Origin: JAUHWL01 sp964416385
GTDB lineage: Bacteria; Bacteroidota; Bacteroidia; Flavobacteriales; Schleiferiaceae
DNA length: 18,717 nucleotides
Reading direction: 5' to 3'
Assembly (NCBI GenBank): GCA_964416385.1
Contig: CAYQDW010000049.1
Span: 1 to 18,717 of the forward strand
Part shown: positions 1-6,946 of the stretch, piece after piece
Numbering within the stretch: the stretch's first letter is position 1
Layout: each line of letters starts with the position of its first letter
The notes under the pieces: generated by a model
Told to the model about the DNA's origin: nothing
Seen by the model: only the letters and a program-made list of their open reading frames with translations
The model's database searches: none
Made by a program: the position numbers and the translations under genes

Positions 1-1
1 A

Positions 2-115
2 TTATCTAGCTGCCGCGTAGCTTACAAAAACCCCGAGCTGGTGCGCATTTGTAACCGTGCTAGCGCGCCAAGCCTAGCTAATCCTTGCCAGCAGCTTTTA
101 AAGACACAGCACTAA
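2..115 (+). CDS. possible 3' end of an unidentified gene (partial)
   Basis: The frame starting at base 2 is open from the window edge to a TAA at 113-115, giving about 37 residues with a plausible soluble composition (it contains YKNPELVRIC). The other two forward frames are interrupted by stops early on. The stretch is too short to recognise a family, and an open frame of this length can occur by chance. If real, it is the C-terminus of a plus-strand gene upstream of the beta-barrel gene at 200. Confidence 0.3.
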   Translation, partial: LSSCRVAYKNPELVRICNRASAPSLANPCQQLLKTQH

Positions 116-199
116 TAGGCACAATTTACCAGCATATAATAGGCGCTACAATATTTATTTACTTTGTGCATTATCATAACCCGTTTAACATCATAACTT

Positions 200-1300
200 A
201 TGTTTAAAAATACATTTTTGTTTGTGTTGTTTTCTGTTGCTGTGTATGCGCAGCAAGATACTGGCACTGCAGCAGAAGAAGATTTTGACTTCTCTGCTTT
301 TGAACCCGCAGTGGCGCCCTCAAAAAGTTTTTGTAATAACAAGGTCTTAGGTCAAAGCCCCACAACGCTTCTTGGCGTGCTATATACCTTTCAAGGCGGC
401 TCAGATTTTACCGCTGGTAACCCAGCAGACAACCTACTAAGCAGTGATTTAAGTGAGAAAAATAACATTAAGGCTACCCATGAGTTTGGTCTTGTTGGCA
501 ATTTTCCGGTTATCAGCCGCAATAATATCTTGGTAAACCTCAATGTTTTATACTCAGAGCAGCACTATCAATTTACAAATGAAAGCGGTGTTCATCCATT
601 TATTAAAAGTTTACAAGCCAACCCCTTGCGAAGCGCCAATACGGTAGTAACCATTTTTAAGCCTTTAAATGAAAAACGCTTTTTACTTGGCCAGGCTGGT
701 ATGGCTTTTAATGGCGATTATGCCTTTAACAATTTTACACAGGGGATTAACACCTTGCGCTACTCTGCCGCTTTGATGTACGGTTTTAAACCCAATGATC
801 GCCTGATGTATGCCTTTGGTCTTGCACGCACTTACCTTGGTGGCGCGCTCAACTATGTGCCTATTGTTTACTACTACCACACCTTTAAAAATGAGAAGTG
901 GGGCGCTGAAATGCTCTTGCCATCACGTGCATTTTTGCGCTACCGATTTAACAGTACCAGTCTTGCTGGCATTGGGTTTAATGTGTTGGGTAATACCTAT
1001 CGCTTAAACTACTTCTCTAACTACCCTGTGGCTACGGTACCTGATAATCCAATGGCCTTTTCTGGGGAGGATCTTGAATTACGCAGATCTGAAATTCGCT
1101 TGGGCGCAAGTTATAGCCGTTCTATAAAAGGCTTTTTCTGGCTGGTTGCAGAAGCTGGATACCGCATAAATTATAGCTATAACATAGACCAAGGCGGAGA
1201 TTTTACCCGTTTATTTGGCAACGAAGACCCTTACTACATTGAAAATCAATTAGGCAATCCACTCTATTTTACCATCGGCATAAGCTACGTTAGCCCATAA
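200..1300 (+). CDS. outer-membrane beta-barrel protein, DUF6268-like
   Basis: A 366-residue exported protein. Residues 1-18 form a short signal peptide ending in VYAQQ, the usual Bacteroidota cleavage context. An acidic segment (AAEEDFDF) follows, and the rest alternates polar and aromatic residues in amphipathic strands with many Tyr, Phe and Asn, ending in a strand YFTIGISYVSP, as expected of an outer-membrane barrel. The central part (YYYHTFKNEKWGAEMLLPS, then RYRF) resembles DUF6268 proteins of Bacteroidota, recalled from family knowledge and not searched. The molecular function is unknown. The gene stands alone: the next gene is convergent and a bidirectional terminator follows the stop. 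A PorP/SprF-type barrel is a less likely alternative. Confidence 0.75.
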   Translation: MFKNTFLFVLFSVAVYAQQDTGTAAEEDFDFSAFEPAVAPSKSFCNNKVLGQSPTTLLGVLYTFQGGSDFTAGNPADNLLSSDLSEKNNIKATHEFGLVGNFPVISRNNILVNLNVLYSEQHYQFTNESGVHPFIKSLQANPLRSANTVVTIFKPLNEKRFLLGQAGMAFNGDYAFNNFTQGINTLRYSAALMYGFKPNDRLMYAFGLARTYLGGALNYVPIVYYYHTFKNEKWGAEMLLPSRAFLRYRFNSTSLAGIGFNVLGNTYRLNYFSNYPVATVPDNPMAFSGEDLELRRSEIRLGASYSRSIKGFFWLVAEAGYRINYSYNIDQGGDFTRLFGNEDPYYIENQLGNPLYFTIGISYVSP

Positions 1301-1313
1301 GAGACTTGGCAAC

Positions 1314-1349
1314 AAAAAAGCCCTTCCTGCATTAGAAAGGGCTTTTTTT
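1314..1349. terminator. bidirectional rho-independent terminator
   Basis: A stem of GCCCTT (1320-1325) with AAGGGC (1337-1342) is flanked by six A on the left and seven T on the right, so it works as a hairpin plus U-tract on both strands. It lies between the convergent stops of the beta-barrel gene (1300) and the DUF2147 gene (1366). Confidence 0.88.
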
Positions 1350-1365
1350 ACGGCCTTATATGGGG

Positions 1366-1836
1366 TTAACTTTTCTTTTTTACCAGGCGTGTCCAAACGT
1401 CTGTACGGCCAAAAACCGCAGCGCCAACAAAGCCACGCACTTCAATTTTATTGTCTTCTACCAACTCTATTTTACAGTTATAGGTGGTTCCGTTTTTAGG
1501 ATCATAGATGGTACCTTCTTCCCAAATTTTTTCTTCGGCATTGTACACAAAATCTTTGAGCACTCTATAGCCCTTTAAAGGTGTGCTGCGCAAAGACTCA
1601 TCAGGATTGTTCTTGTCTACCCGAGGCGCTCCGTTTTCATCATTTGGCTCTAGCAACCAAACCACCCGGCCATAGTACTTGTTGCCTATTTTCTCAATTT
1701 TAATATAACTACGGCCATCGCTAGGCGACCATACCCCAACGAGTTTATCTCCCGGGTTATCTGTTTTGTCTTTGTCTTGTGCCATCATCGGCAATGCCAT
1801 CATCATGGCTAGTATAGCTGTTAAAACTACTCTCAT
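1366..1836 (-). CDS. DUF2147 domain protein, exported
   Basis: A 156-residue protein with an N-terminal signal peptide (to about residue 19, ending MMAQ) and one DUF2147 domain. Family hallmarks are visible: an opening DKLVGVWSPSDGRSYIKIEK, YYGRVVWL at about residues 54-61, a central LKGYRVLKDFVY segment, then GTIYDPKNGTTYNCKI and a C-terminal FGRTDVWTRL. DUF2147 proteins are small periplasmic proteins of unclear function and full length is about this size, so the gene looks intact. It starts only 5 bases after the stop of the lipoprotein gene (1842-2336) on the same strand, so the two are almost certainly one transcript, ending at the terminator at 1314-1349. Confidence 0.88.
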   Translation of the reverse strand: MRVVLTAILAMMMALPMMAQDKDKTDNPGDKLVGVWSPSDGRSYIKIEKIGNKYYGRVVWLLEPNDENGAPRVDKNNPDESLRSTPLKGYRVLKDFVYNAEEKIWEEGTIYDPKNGTTYNCKIELVEDNKIEVRGFVGAAVFGRTDVWTRLVKKKS

Positions 1837-1841
1837 CGTTC

Positions 1842-2336
1842 TTATTTATTTAGATAATTAATGGCTAATTTAATCTCAACTTCGGCCTGCATGTCATCCA
1901 TGATATCTTCAGATAAATTTATATCCAACACCCATGTAGCGCCTTCATCATTCAAAAAAGGTAATAAATCTGTTTCTTCTGCCACCTGCAATTGGTAGGT
2001 GTTACCGCCATCTAACGGGCTTAGGGTGCCCAGTGCCGTTAACTCATGGTTGCTGCTCACCACTTGCAATAAAAGGCTCTCGGCCATTGCTGCTTGTTCT
2101 GGGTTTAAAGCAACTTTAATGGCAGAAACGCTTATACTGCGCATATCATCAGCGGTAATGCCCATTTCTTCTGCCAGTGCATTGGCAGATACCGTAACTG
2201 CCCCTTGTAAACTATTGGGGCCGCTAAAGAGCATACTGCCTGTTACTGTTGCGGAAATGTCTTTTTCTATGCTAGAAGTTCGCGAACAACCTATAATGGC
2301 GCTTGCTATTATTATACTTAAGAAAAGTACTCTCAT
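1842..2336 (-). CDS. putative lipoprotein of unknown function
   Basis: A 164-residue protein with a lipoprotein signal: hydrophobic residues 3-16 followed by a lipobox ending I-I-G-C with the acylated Cys at 17, then SRTSS. The mature part is acidic and looks like a small beta/alpha domain: two short segments of the ADDMRSISVSAIKVALNP kind, and a C-terminal stretch DDMQAEVEIKLAINYL that reads like a final beta-strand. I do not recognise the family. It is the first gene of a two-gene unit with the DUF2147 protein (5-base gap), so the two may act together in the periplasm or at the inner leaflet of the outer membrane (inference). A good promoter match lies just upstream at 2365-2398. Confidence 0.8.
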   Translation of the reverse strand: MRVLFLSIIIASAIIGCSRTSSIEKDISATVTGSMLFSGPNSLQGAVTVSANALAEEMGITADDMRSISVSAIKVALNPEQAAMAESLLLQVVSSNHELTALGTLSPLDGGNTYQLQVAEETDLLPFLNDEGATWVLDINLSEDIMDDMQAEVEIKLAINYLNK

Positions 2337-2364
2337 CAGAATTGGAATTATTTGTTCTAAAACC

Positions 2365-2398
2365 CAAATGTAATTTTAATTGTTTTTTCTCATTACAA
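2365..2398 (-). promoter_or_regulatory. predicted Bacteroidota-type promoter of the lipoprotein/DUF2147 pair
   Basis: Read on the minus strand, TACATTTG (2372-2365) is an exact match to the -7 element TAnnTTTG. A TTG core (2398-2396) lies 23 bases upstream, at the upper limit of known spacing. The start codon at 2336 is 28 bases downstream of the -7 box, leaving a leader of about 20 bases. Confidence 0.5.
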
Positions 2399-2494
2399 AA
2401 CCTATGGCCTTTCCCCCCCAATTTACGGCTAAACTACCAAGGCTTACCCTTTGCGCTACACATCTCTACTTGTGCTTTTGCGTTTATTGGTTTA

Positions 2495-2522
2495 AGGAAA
2501 AAGAGCGCGCTGGTGGCGCGCC
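2495..2522 (-). terminator. rho-independent terminator of the 481-residue gene
   Basis: On the minus strand GCGCGC (2521-2516), a five-base loop CACCA and GCGCGC (2510-2505) form a strong GC hairpin followed by TCTTTTTCC. It begins 15 bases after the TAG at 2537-2539. The rest of 2399-2536 holds no gene that I can support. Confidence 0.7.
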
Positions 2523-2536
2523 TAACCCACTCGTCT

Positions 2537-3982
2537 CTATTTTATAACCACTGCAATAGGCAACAGGGTGTAGCTCATCTGTTTTTGGTGCGTAACGCCA
2601 CGATCATCAGAAAAGTAAAAAATCGTCTTCTTTTCGGGCGGTATGCCGATAGATGATTCGCCAAGAGCAAACTTCAATTTTCGTGTATCCAGTTCAGAAA
2701 CCGATGCTTTTTGTATGGCAATAACTTTGCTGGTTTCATCTATTACAAAGAGCAATATTTCTGACCGCATGCCTTGAATGCGCATTTGCTTAGACATTTC
2801 GGAAACTTCCAAATTTCCTGCAATAATCTGTTCTAGAGGTTCATTTCCCCAGAATATTCCAGTCAGGCCTTCATCCTTTACATCAATGCGATATTCAACC
2901 TGGCTATTTTGATTTTGATTTCGCGCCATTGCAATACCTGTACCACAACCAAGAATTTGCGTATTCCACACCACAGACTTTGTGCGCTTTATACCCCATC
3001 GGTTGGTTATTTCCAAATGGTCAATTTCACCGTTTTCTTTCCAGAAATAATCAATTTTGCGGTAACGTGCCGAGTCTTTGTTGAGGCGTAATTCCCGCTG
3101 CTTCCGATACAAGCCATTCGGCATTAAAGCATAGGTTTCCCATTTATAGCGGGTGGTATCACTTTGTGGATAGAAAGTAAAAATACGCTTGGGCTCAACC
3201 AATCCGGTAACTTTTGTGTATTGATAAAGTTGATACATCCGTTCATGAACTGGAAAATGATATTGCCACATTTCACGTTCGTCCTCATACGTAATGATCA
3301 CACTAGAGTCGGCAATCTCCTCGGTACGTACAGTTTGAATTTGGCCATTTTCAGTATGCCATTGGCGATTTAGATAAATGGGCTTATAGCGCTTTTCCTC
3401 TGCATAATTTTCCCAACTAAAGCGATGACTCGAGGTATCCTGTCCTTGTAACAGCCAAACACGGTTAGTATCTCCATGCTGTTTCCGAATGGTTTTTCCG
3501 TCATTGTACGCGCTTTCAAAAATATATTCAGTGCTAATGCTTGAATGTTTTATGGTCGTTTTAGTTTGATCTGGGTACCATTCACGATGGTAGATTTCCC
3601 GCCCTAAACTATCATGCTGCCAATGGTCTGCGCTGGCGACTTTACCCTTTTCAAATCGTGTTTTTCGTTTTACATGACCCCCATAATACACTACAGTAAA
3701 TGAACGTTCACCGTAAATTTCCGTGTTAAAATGATATGACGAATCGTTAGCTTGCCAAACCGTATCAGCATCAAAAGGGGTTTTGCGGGCGATTTGTTGG
3801 CCCTTTTGAAATCGGAAACGATAAACCGTGTCGTTTCCAGTTACCAACCATGCTTCACGCATTTTATCGTAGCCAGCTTCAAGCAGCGTCTTTTCTATTT
3901 CGGGGGATATTTGTTTTAGTTCTACTTGCGCAAATAGCAACTGCCGGGAAAGAAAAAATATAAGCCAAAGCAAATTTTTCAT
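2537..3982 (-). CDS. exported protein of unknown function with possible TonB-C-like C-terminus
   Basis: A 481-residue protein. Residues 1-19 are a signal peptide (MKNLLWLIFFL, ending LLFAQ). The bulk (about 40-340) is rich in Trp, Tyr, His and charged residues, with loosely repeated short beta units of the 'W..DG/NG.I....Y' sort, reminiscent of MORN or YwqK-like repeats; no clear repeat period can be fixed by eye. The last 90 residues include ILLFVIDETSKVIAI, then GIPPEKKTIFYF and a final strand MSYTLLPIAVVIK. This order (strand, 'D..GKV', a 'PP.K' turn, basic residues, terminal strand) resembles a TonB C-terminal domain, but there is no transmembrane anchor typical of TonB. The single Cys (CGTGIA region) is not a lipobox. 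It is transcribed alone, divergent from the peroxidase gene. Function unknown. Confidence 0.7.
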   Translation of the reverse strand: MKNLLWLIFFLSRQLLFAQVELKQISPEIEKTLLEAGYDKMREAWLVTGNDTVYRFRFQKGQQIARKTPFDADTVWQANDSSYHFNTEIYGERSFTVVYYGGHVKRKTRFEKGKVASADHWQHDSLGREIYHREWYPDQTKTTIKHSSISTEYIFESAYNDGKTIRKQHGDTNRVWLLQGQDTSSHRFSWENYAEEKRYKPIYLNRQWHTENGQIQTVRTEEIADSSVIITYEDEREMWQYHFPVHERMYQLYQYTKVTGLVEPKRIFTFYPQSDTTRYKWETYALMPNGLYRKQRELRLNKDSARYRKIDYFWKENGEIDHLEITNRWGIKRTKSVVWNTQILGCGTGIAMARNQNQNSQVEYRIDVKDEGLTGIFWGNEPLEQIIAGNLEVSEMSKQMRIQGMRSEILLFVIDETSKVIAIQKASVSELDTRKLKFALGESSIGIPPEKKTIFYFSDDRGVTHQKQMSYTLLPIAVVIK

Positions 3983-4040
3983 GAAGACAAATTAAACCAA
4001 GCTATTAATGTAACATCAAAGTACCCTAAAACATTCCAAA

Positions 4041-5177
4041 ATGAAATATTATTTGGTTCTTATTTCTGTTTCATTCCTGTGTTTTTCTTGTAAAAAGAAT
4101 GACGAAGTAAACATTCCTGTTGAAAACCAATACATCAATTTACCAACCACACCCTTTAACTACGCCAACCCAGATATTCCGGCTCATGTACTTAATGACC
4201 CCGGCCTTTTGGCCGCAGACAACACCCCATTTACCAACCCCGTAACAGATGCAGGTGCCACACTTGGCCGCGTCTTGTTTTATGATAAAAACCTGAGTAA
4301 AAACAAAACCATAGCCTGTGCCAGTTGCCACCAGCAGGCCAATGGGTTTTCAGACCCGTTGGTGCTTAGCGATGGCTTTGAAGGAGGTAAAACCGGTCGC
4401 CACAGCATGGGCCTAGTTAATGCACGCTTTTACAACAACGGTCGCTTTTTTTGGGATGAACGCGCAGCCAGCCTAGAGGCACAGGTCTTACTACCCATGC
4501 AAGACCCCGTTGAAATGGGCATGACGCTAGATTCTGTGGTTGGCCGCGTTTCAGCACTCCCGTATTATTCAACCCTGTTTACAGATGCCTTTGGCGATGA
4601 AACCGTAAGCGCGGAGCGCATCAGCCGCGCCCTGGCGCAATATGTACGGAGCATCATGAGTTACCAATCGCGATATGACGAGGGCCGTGCACAAGTGGCC
4701 AACCCCAACCAGCCTTTCCCCAACTTTACACAACAAGAAAATCAAGGCAAAAACCTGTTTTTTAATCCACAATTGGGTGGTTGTGCGGGGTGTCATGGCA
4801 CTGAAGGTTTTGTAGCTCCCGGGCCCAGAAACAACGGGTTAGATGCTACAAATGTGGCCGACCAAGGCGTTGGCGGTAACTCTGGGAACCCCGCACAAGC
4901 AGGCCTTTTTAAATCGCCTTCTTTGCGAAATATCGCCTTGCGCGCACCCTACATGCATGATGGCAGGTTTAGCACCTTGTTAGAAGTTGTTGATCATTAC
5001 AGTACAAACATTCAAGATAACCCCAACCTCTCTGCGCCATTACGTCAACCTGATGGCTCTATAAAACGAATGAATTTTACCGCCACAGAAAAGGCCGCAC
5101 TAATCGCTTTTTTACAAACACTAACAGACCAATCGCTAGCAACAGACGAAAAATTTAGCGATCCGTTTAACCCTTAG
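4041..5177 (+). CDS. di-heme cytochrome c peroxidase, lipoprotein
   Basis: A 378-residue member of the CcpA/MauG di-heme peroxidase family, which reduces hydrogen peroxide to water in the periplasm with electrons from small cytochromes. Two CXXCH haem sites are present: CASCH at 93-97 and CAGCH at 248-252. Other family marks are RHSMGLVNARF (120-130), FFWDERAASLEAQ (136-148), MQDPVEMGM (153-161) and RAPYMHDGRF (301-310), whose Met305 fits the distal ligand of the high-potential haem; MauG has Tyr there, so a peroxidase is favoured. The N-terminus is a lipoprotein signal with a lipobox F-C-F-S-C (Cys17), so the enzyme is predicted to be membrane-tethered. Haem attachment needs cytochrome c maturation genes not present here. 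Its last 11 bases overlap the end of the convergent acyltransferase gene. Confidence 0.92.
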   Translation: MKYYLVLISVSFLCFSCKKNDEVNIPVENQYINLPTTPFNYANPDIPAHVLNDPGLLAADNTPFTNPVTDAGATLGRVLFYDKNLSKNKTIACASCHQQANGFSDPLVLSDGFEGGKTGRHSMGLVNARFYNNGRFFWDERAASLEAQVLLPMQDPVEMGMTLDSVVGRVSALPYYSTLFTDAFGDETVSAERISRALAQYVRSIMSYQSRYDEGRAQVANPNQPFPNFTQQENQGKNLFFNPQLGGCAGCHGTEGFVAPGPRNNGLDATNVADQGVGGNSGNPAQAGLFKSPSLRNIALRAPYMHDGRFSTLLEVVDHYSTNIQDNPNLSAPLRQPDGSIKRMNFTATEKAALIAFLQTLTDQSLATDEKFSDPFNP

Positions 5178-6003
5178 TGGGCGCCAATGCATAAACCGTG
5201 GCTCTAACGTGCTGTGCCCACGCTTCGTGGGTGCGCTCTGGTGTAAACGTTGTATGCGCAACAGGCTTGCCAATGTGTACTTTGATGGTTTGATTGCGCT
5301 TTTTAAAAAACTCTCGTGGTAATAAAATGAGTTCTAAATTAAGGTCTATACCAAGGGCTCTGCGCATCTTAAAAATGGCATAAAACAGCTTTGAATTAAC
5401 GCCTTCAAAGTAAATGGGCACTATGTTGCGTTGGTTTTCTATCGCCTTTTTAATGAAACTTTTTTGCCACGGGGCGTCTTGAATTTGGTGGTTGTATACA
5501 CGCGACACCTCCCCCGCCGGAAAGTGTGTTATCGGCAATTCTGACGCATACATTTTGTTGAGTACGCGAATGCGCTCCTTACCCGATGATCCATACACAT
5601 TAACCTCTGTGATAAACGGCCGCAACTGTGGTATGAGCATAAACGCGTCATTGGCAATAGCCGTTAGCTGGCCATAGGCAGAAGCAACGGTATGGGTGAG
5701 CACCAGGCCATCAAGAATACCAAAAGGGTGATTGGCCGCAAAGAAGCACCTGCCGTTTTCGGGCAAATTTTCTTTACCATAAACCTCAACCGTTAAGTTC
5801 ATATCTTTAATCACAGCGCTTAAAAATGCCAGCCCAGAAACATTGTTATTCTTGTTTAACAGCACATTTAGCTCTTCCTGATGAATAACCTTTTTTAAGC
5901 GGTTAATCACAAAACGCGGAAGTTTTTTGAGCAGTTTAGAATCACTCTCGCGAATGCTTTTCTCTAAATCAACATACTGCTCGTTTCCTGTTTGCTGGTT
6001 CAT
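5167..6003 (-). CDS. lysophospholipid acyltransferase family protein
   Basis: A 278-residue protein of the PlsC-like acyltransferase superfamily, expected to transfer a fatty acyl group to a lyso-lipid at the inner membrane. The first motif is NHPFGILDG (91-99) with His92 and Asp98; the spacing is H-X5-D rather than the H-X4-D of classical PlsC, which is usual for the 'NHPxGxLDG' subgroup linked to hemolysin-like and ornithine-lipid acyltransferases. FPAGEVSR (161-168) is the substrate-binding FPEGTR-like motif and VPIYFEGVNS (195-204) the fourth block. No GNAT domain is fused, unlike bifunctional OlsF proteins. There is no signal peptide. It stands alone on its strand, overlapping the peroxidase gene tail to tail by 11 bases. 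The acceptor lipid cannot be told from sequence. Confidence 0.85.
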   Translation of the reverse strand: MNQQTGNEQYVDLEKSIRESDSKLLKKLPRFVINRLKKVIHQEELNVLLNKNNNVSGLAFLSAVIKDMNLTVEVYGKENLPENGRCFFAANHPFGILDGLVLTHTVASAYGQLTAIANDAFMLIPQLRPFITEVNVYGSSGKERIRVLNKMYASELPITHFPAGEVSRVYNHQIQDAPWQKSFIKKAIENQRNIVPIYFEGVNSKLFYAIFKMRRALGIDLNLELILLPREFFKKRNQTIKVHIGKPVAHTTFTPERTHEAWAQHVRATVYALAPTKG

Positions 6004-6103
6004 TTTTCTGATAGCCTAATTTGGGGAAGAATCGTTTTTAAAACACGTGCATTACTCAGGCTAAAGTAATTCAATAATGAGCGCTGGTGCTTGCCCGTTA
6101 TAA

Positions 6104-6137
6104 TTGTTTCAGATATTGCGTAATTAGAGCATCTTTG
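6104..6137 (+). promoter_or_regulatory. predicted promoter of the crotonase-family gene
   Basis: TTG (6104-6106), 23 bases, then CATCTTTG (6130-6137), which matches TAnnTTTG in all but the first fixed base. It sits 15 bases before the ATG at 6153 and downstream of the more distal ATG at 6087, which supports the shorter gene start. Confidence 0.4.
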
Positions 6138-6152
6138 CGCAAAATCAAACGC

Positions 6153-6923
6153 ATGAATAGCCCTTTAGAAATGGGAGGGGTATCCTCTCAAATCGACAAT
6201 GGCATTGCAACCATTGAATTTTTTCATCCTTTAAGCAACAGCCTTCCTGGTAAAGTTCTGGCACAACTGGCGCAGGCCATTACAGATGCTGGCAGCAATG
6301 ATGCCGTTAAAGTGCTCATTTTACGCAGCGCAGGAGAACGTGCCTTTTGTGGTGGTGCCAGTTTTGAAGAGCTTATTTCTATTAAAGACCTAGATGAAGG
6401 CCAGCGGTTTTTTAGTGGTTTTGCCAACGTAATTAACGCTATGCGCACATGCCCAAAACTTATTATTGGCCGCGTACAGGGCAAGGCTGTTGGCGGAGGT
6501 GTTGGATTGGCATCTTCTGTAGATTATTGTTTTGCCACAAAACATGCCGCTGTAAAGTTGAGCGAACTTGCTGTGGGCATTGGGCCTTTTGTGGTTGGCC
6601 CGGCAGTAGAGCGCAAAGCCGGACTGAGCGGTATGAGCGCTATGGCCATAAACGCCACGCAATTTTTTGATGCCGCTTGGGCGCGAGAAAAAGGCATCTA
6701 TACTGATGTTTTCGAGACCGTTGAAGAAATGGATGAAGCCATCGCAGCGTTGGCACTAAAACTCGCTGGCAGTAATCCGGAGGCTATGAAAGCGTTAAAA
6801 AGCATCTTTTGGCAAGGCACAGATCATTGGGACCAGCTGCTTGCTGAACGAGCCGCCATTAGTGGCCGATTGGTACTTTCTGACTTCACCCGATTAGCTA
6901 TTGATAAGTTTAAAAACAAATAA
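6153..6923 (+). CDS. enoyl-CoA hydratase/isomerase (crotonase) family protein
   Basis: A 256-residue crotonase-fold enzyme acting on acyl-CoA thioesters; close relatives in Bacteroidota are often annotated as enoyl-CoA or methylglutaconyl-CoA hydratase. The open frame extends to an ATG at 6087, but ATG 6153 is preferred: the first 22 residues of the long form are basic and Cys-rich, unlike the family, and the promoter match falls inside them. Oxyanion-hole segments are seen as ERAFCGGASFEEL and GKAVGGGVGLAS. In the rat mitochondrial hydratase the GGG is followed by Cys-Glu, giving catalytic Glu144; here the residues are Val-Gly, so that Glu is absent, while Glu164 is kept (KLSELAVGIGP). This makes standard hydration uncertain and leaves isomerase or other CoA chemistry open. 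The DUF3078 gene follows after 23 bases. Confidence 0.88.
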   Translation: MNSPLEMGGVSSQIDNGIATIEFFHPLSNSLPGKVLAQLAQAITDAGSNDAVKVLILRSAGERAFCGGASFEELISIKDLDEGQRFFSGFANVINAMRTCPKLIIGRVQGKAVGGGVGLASSVDYCFATKHAAVKLSELAVGIGPFVVGPAVERKAGLSGMSAMAINATQFFDAAWAREKGIYTDVFETVEEMDEAIAALALKLAGSNPEAMKALKSIFWQGTDHWDQLLAERAAISGRLVLSDFTRLAIDKFKNK

Positions 6924-6946
6924 ATTTTTACCCTAACACAATAACG

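Noticed and set aside
6087..6152. In-frame upstream ATG of the crotonase gene as the true start
   Set aside because: The extra 22 residues are basic and Cys-rich, are unlike the family, and contain a promoter match.
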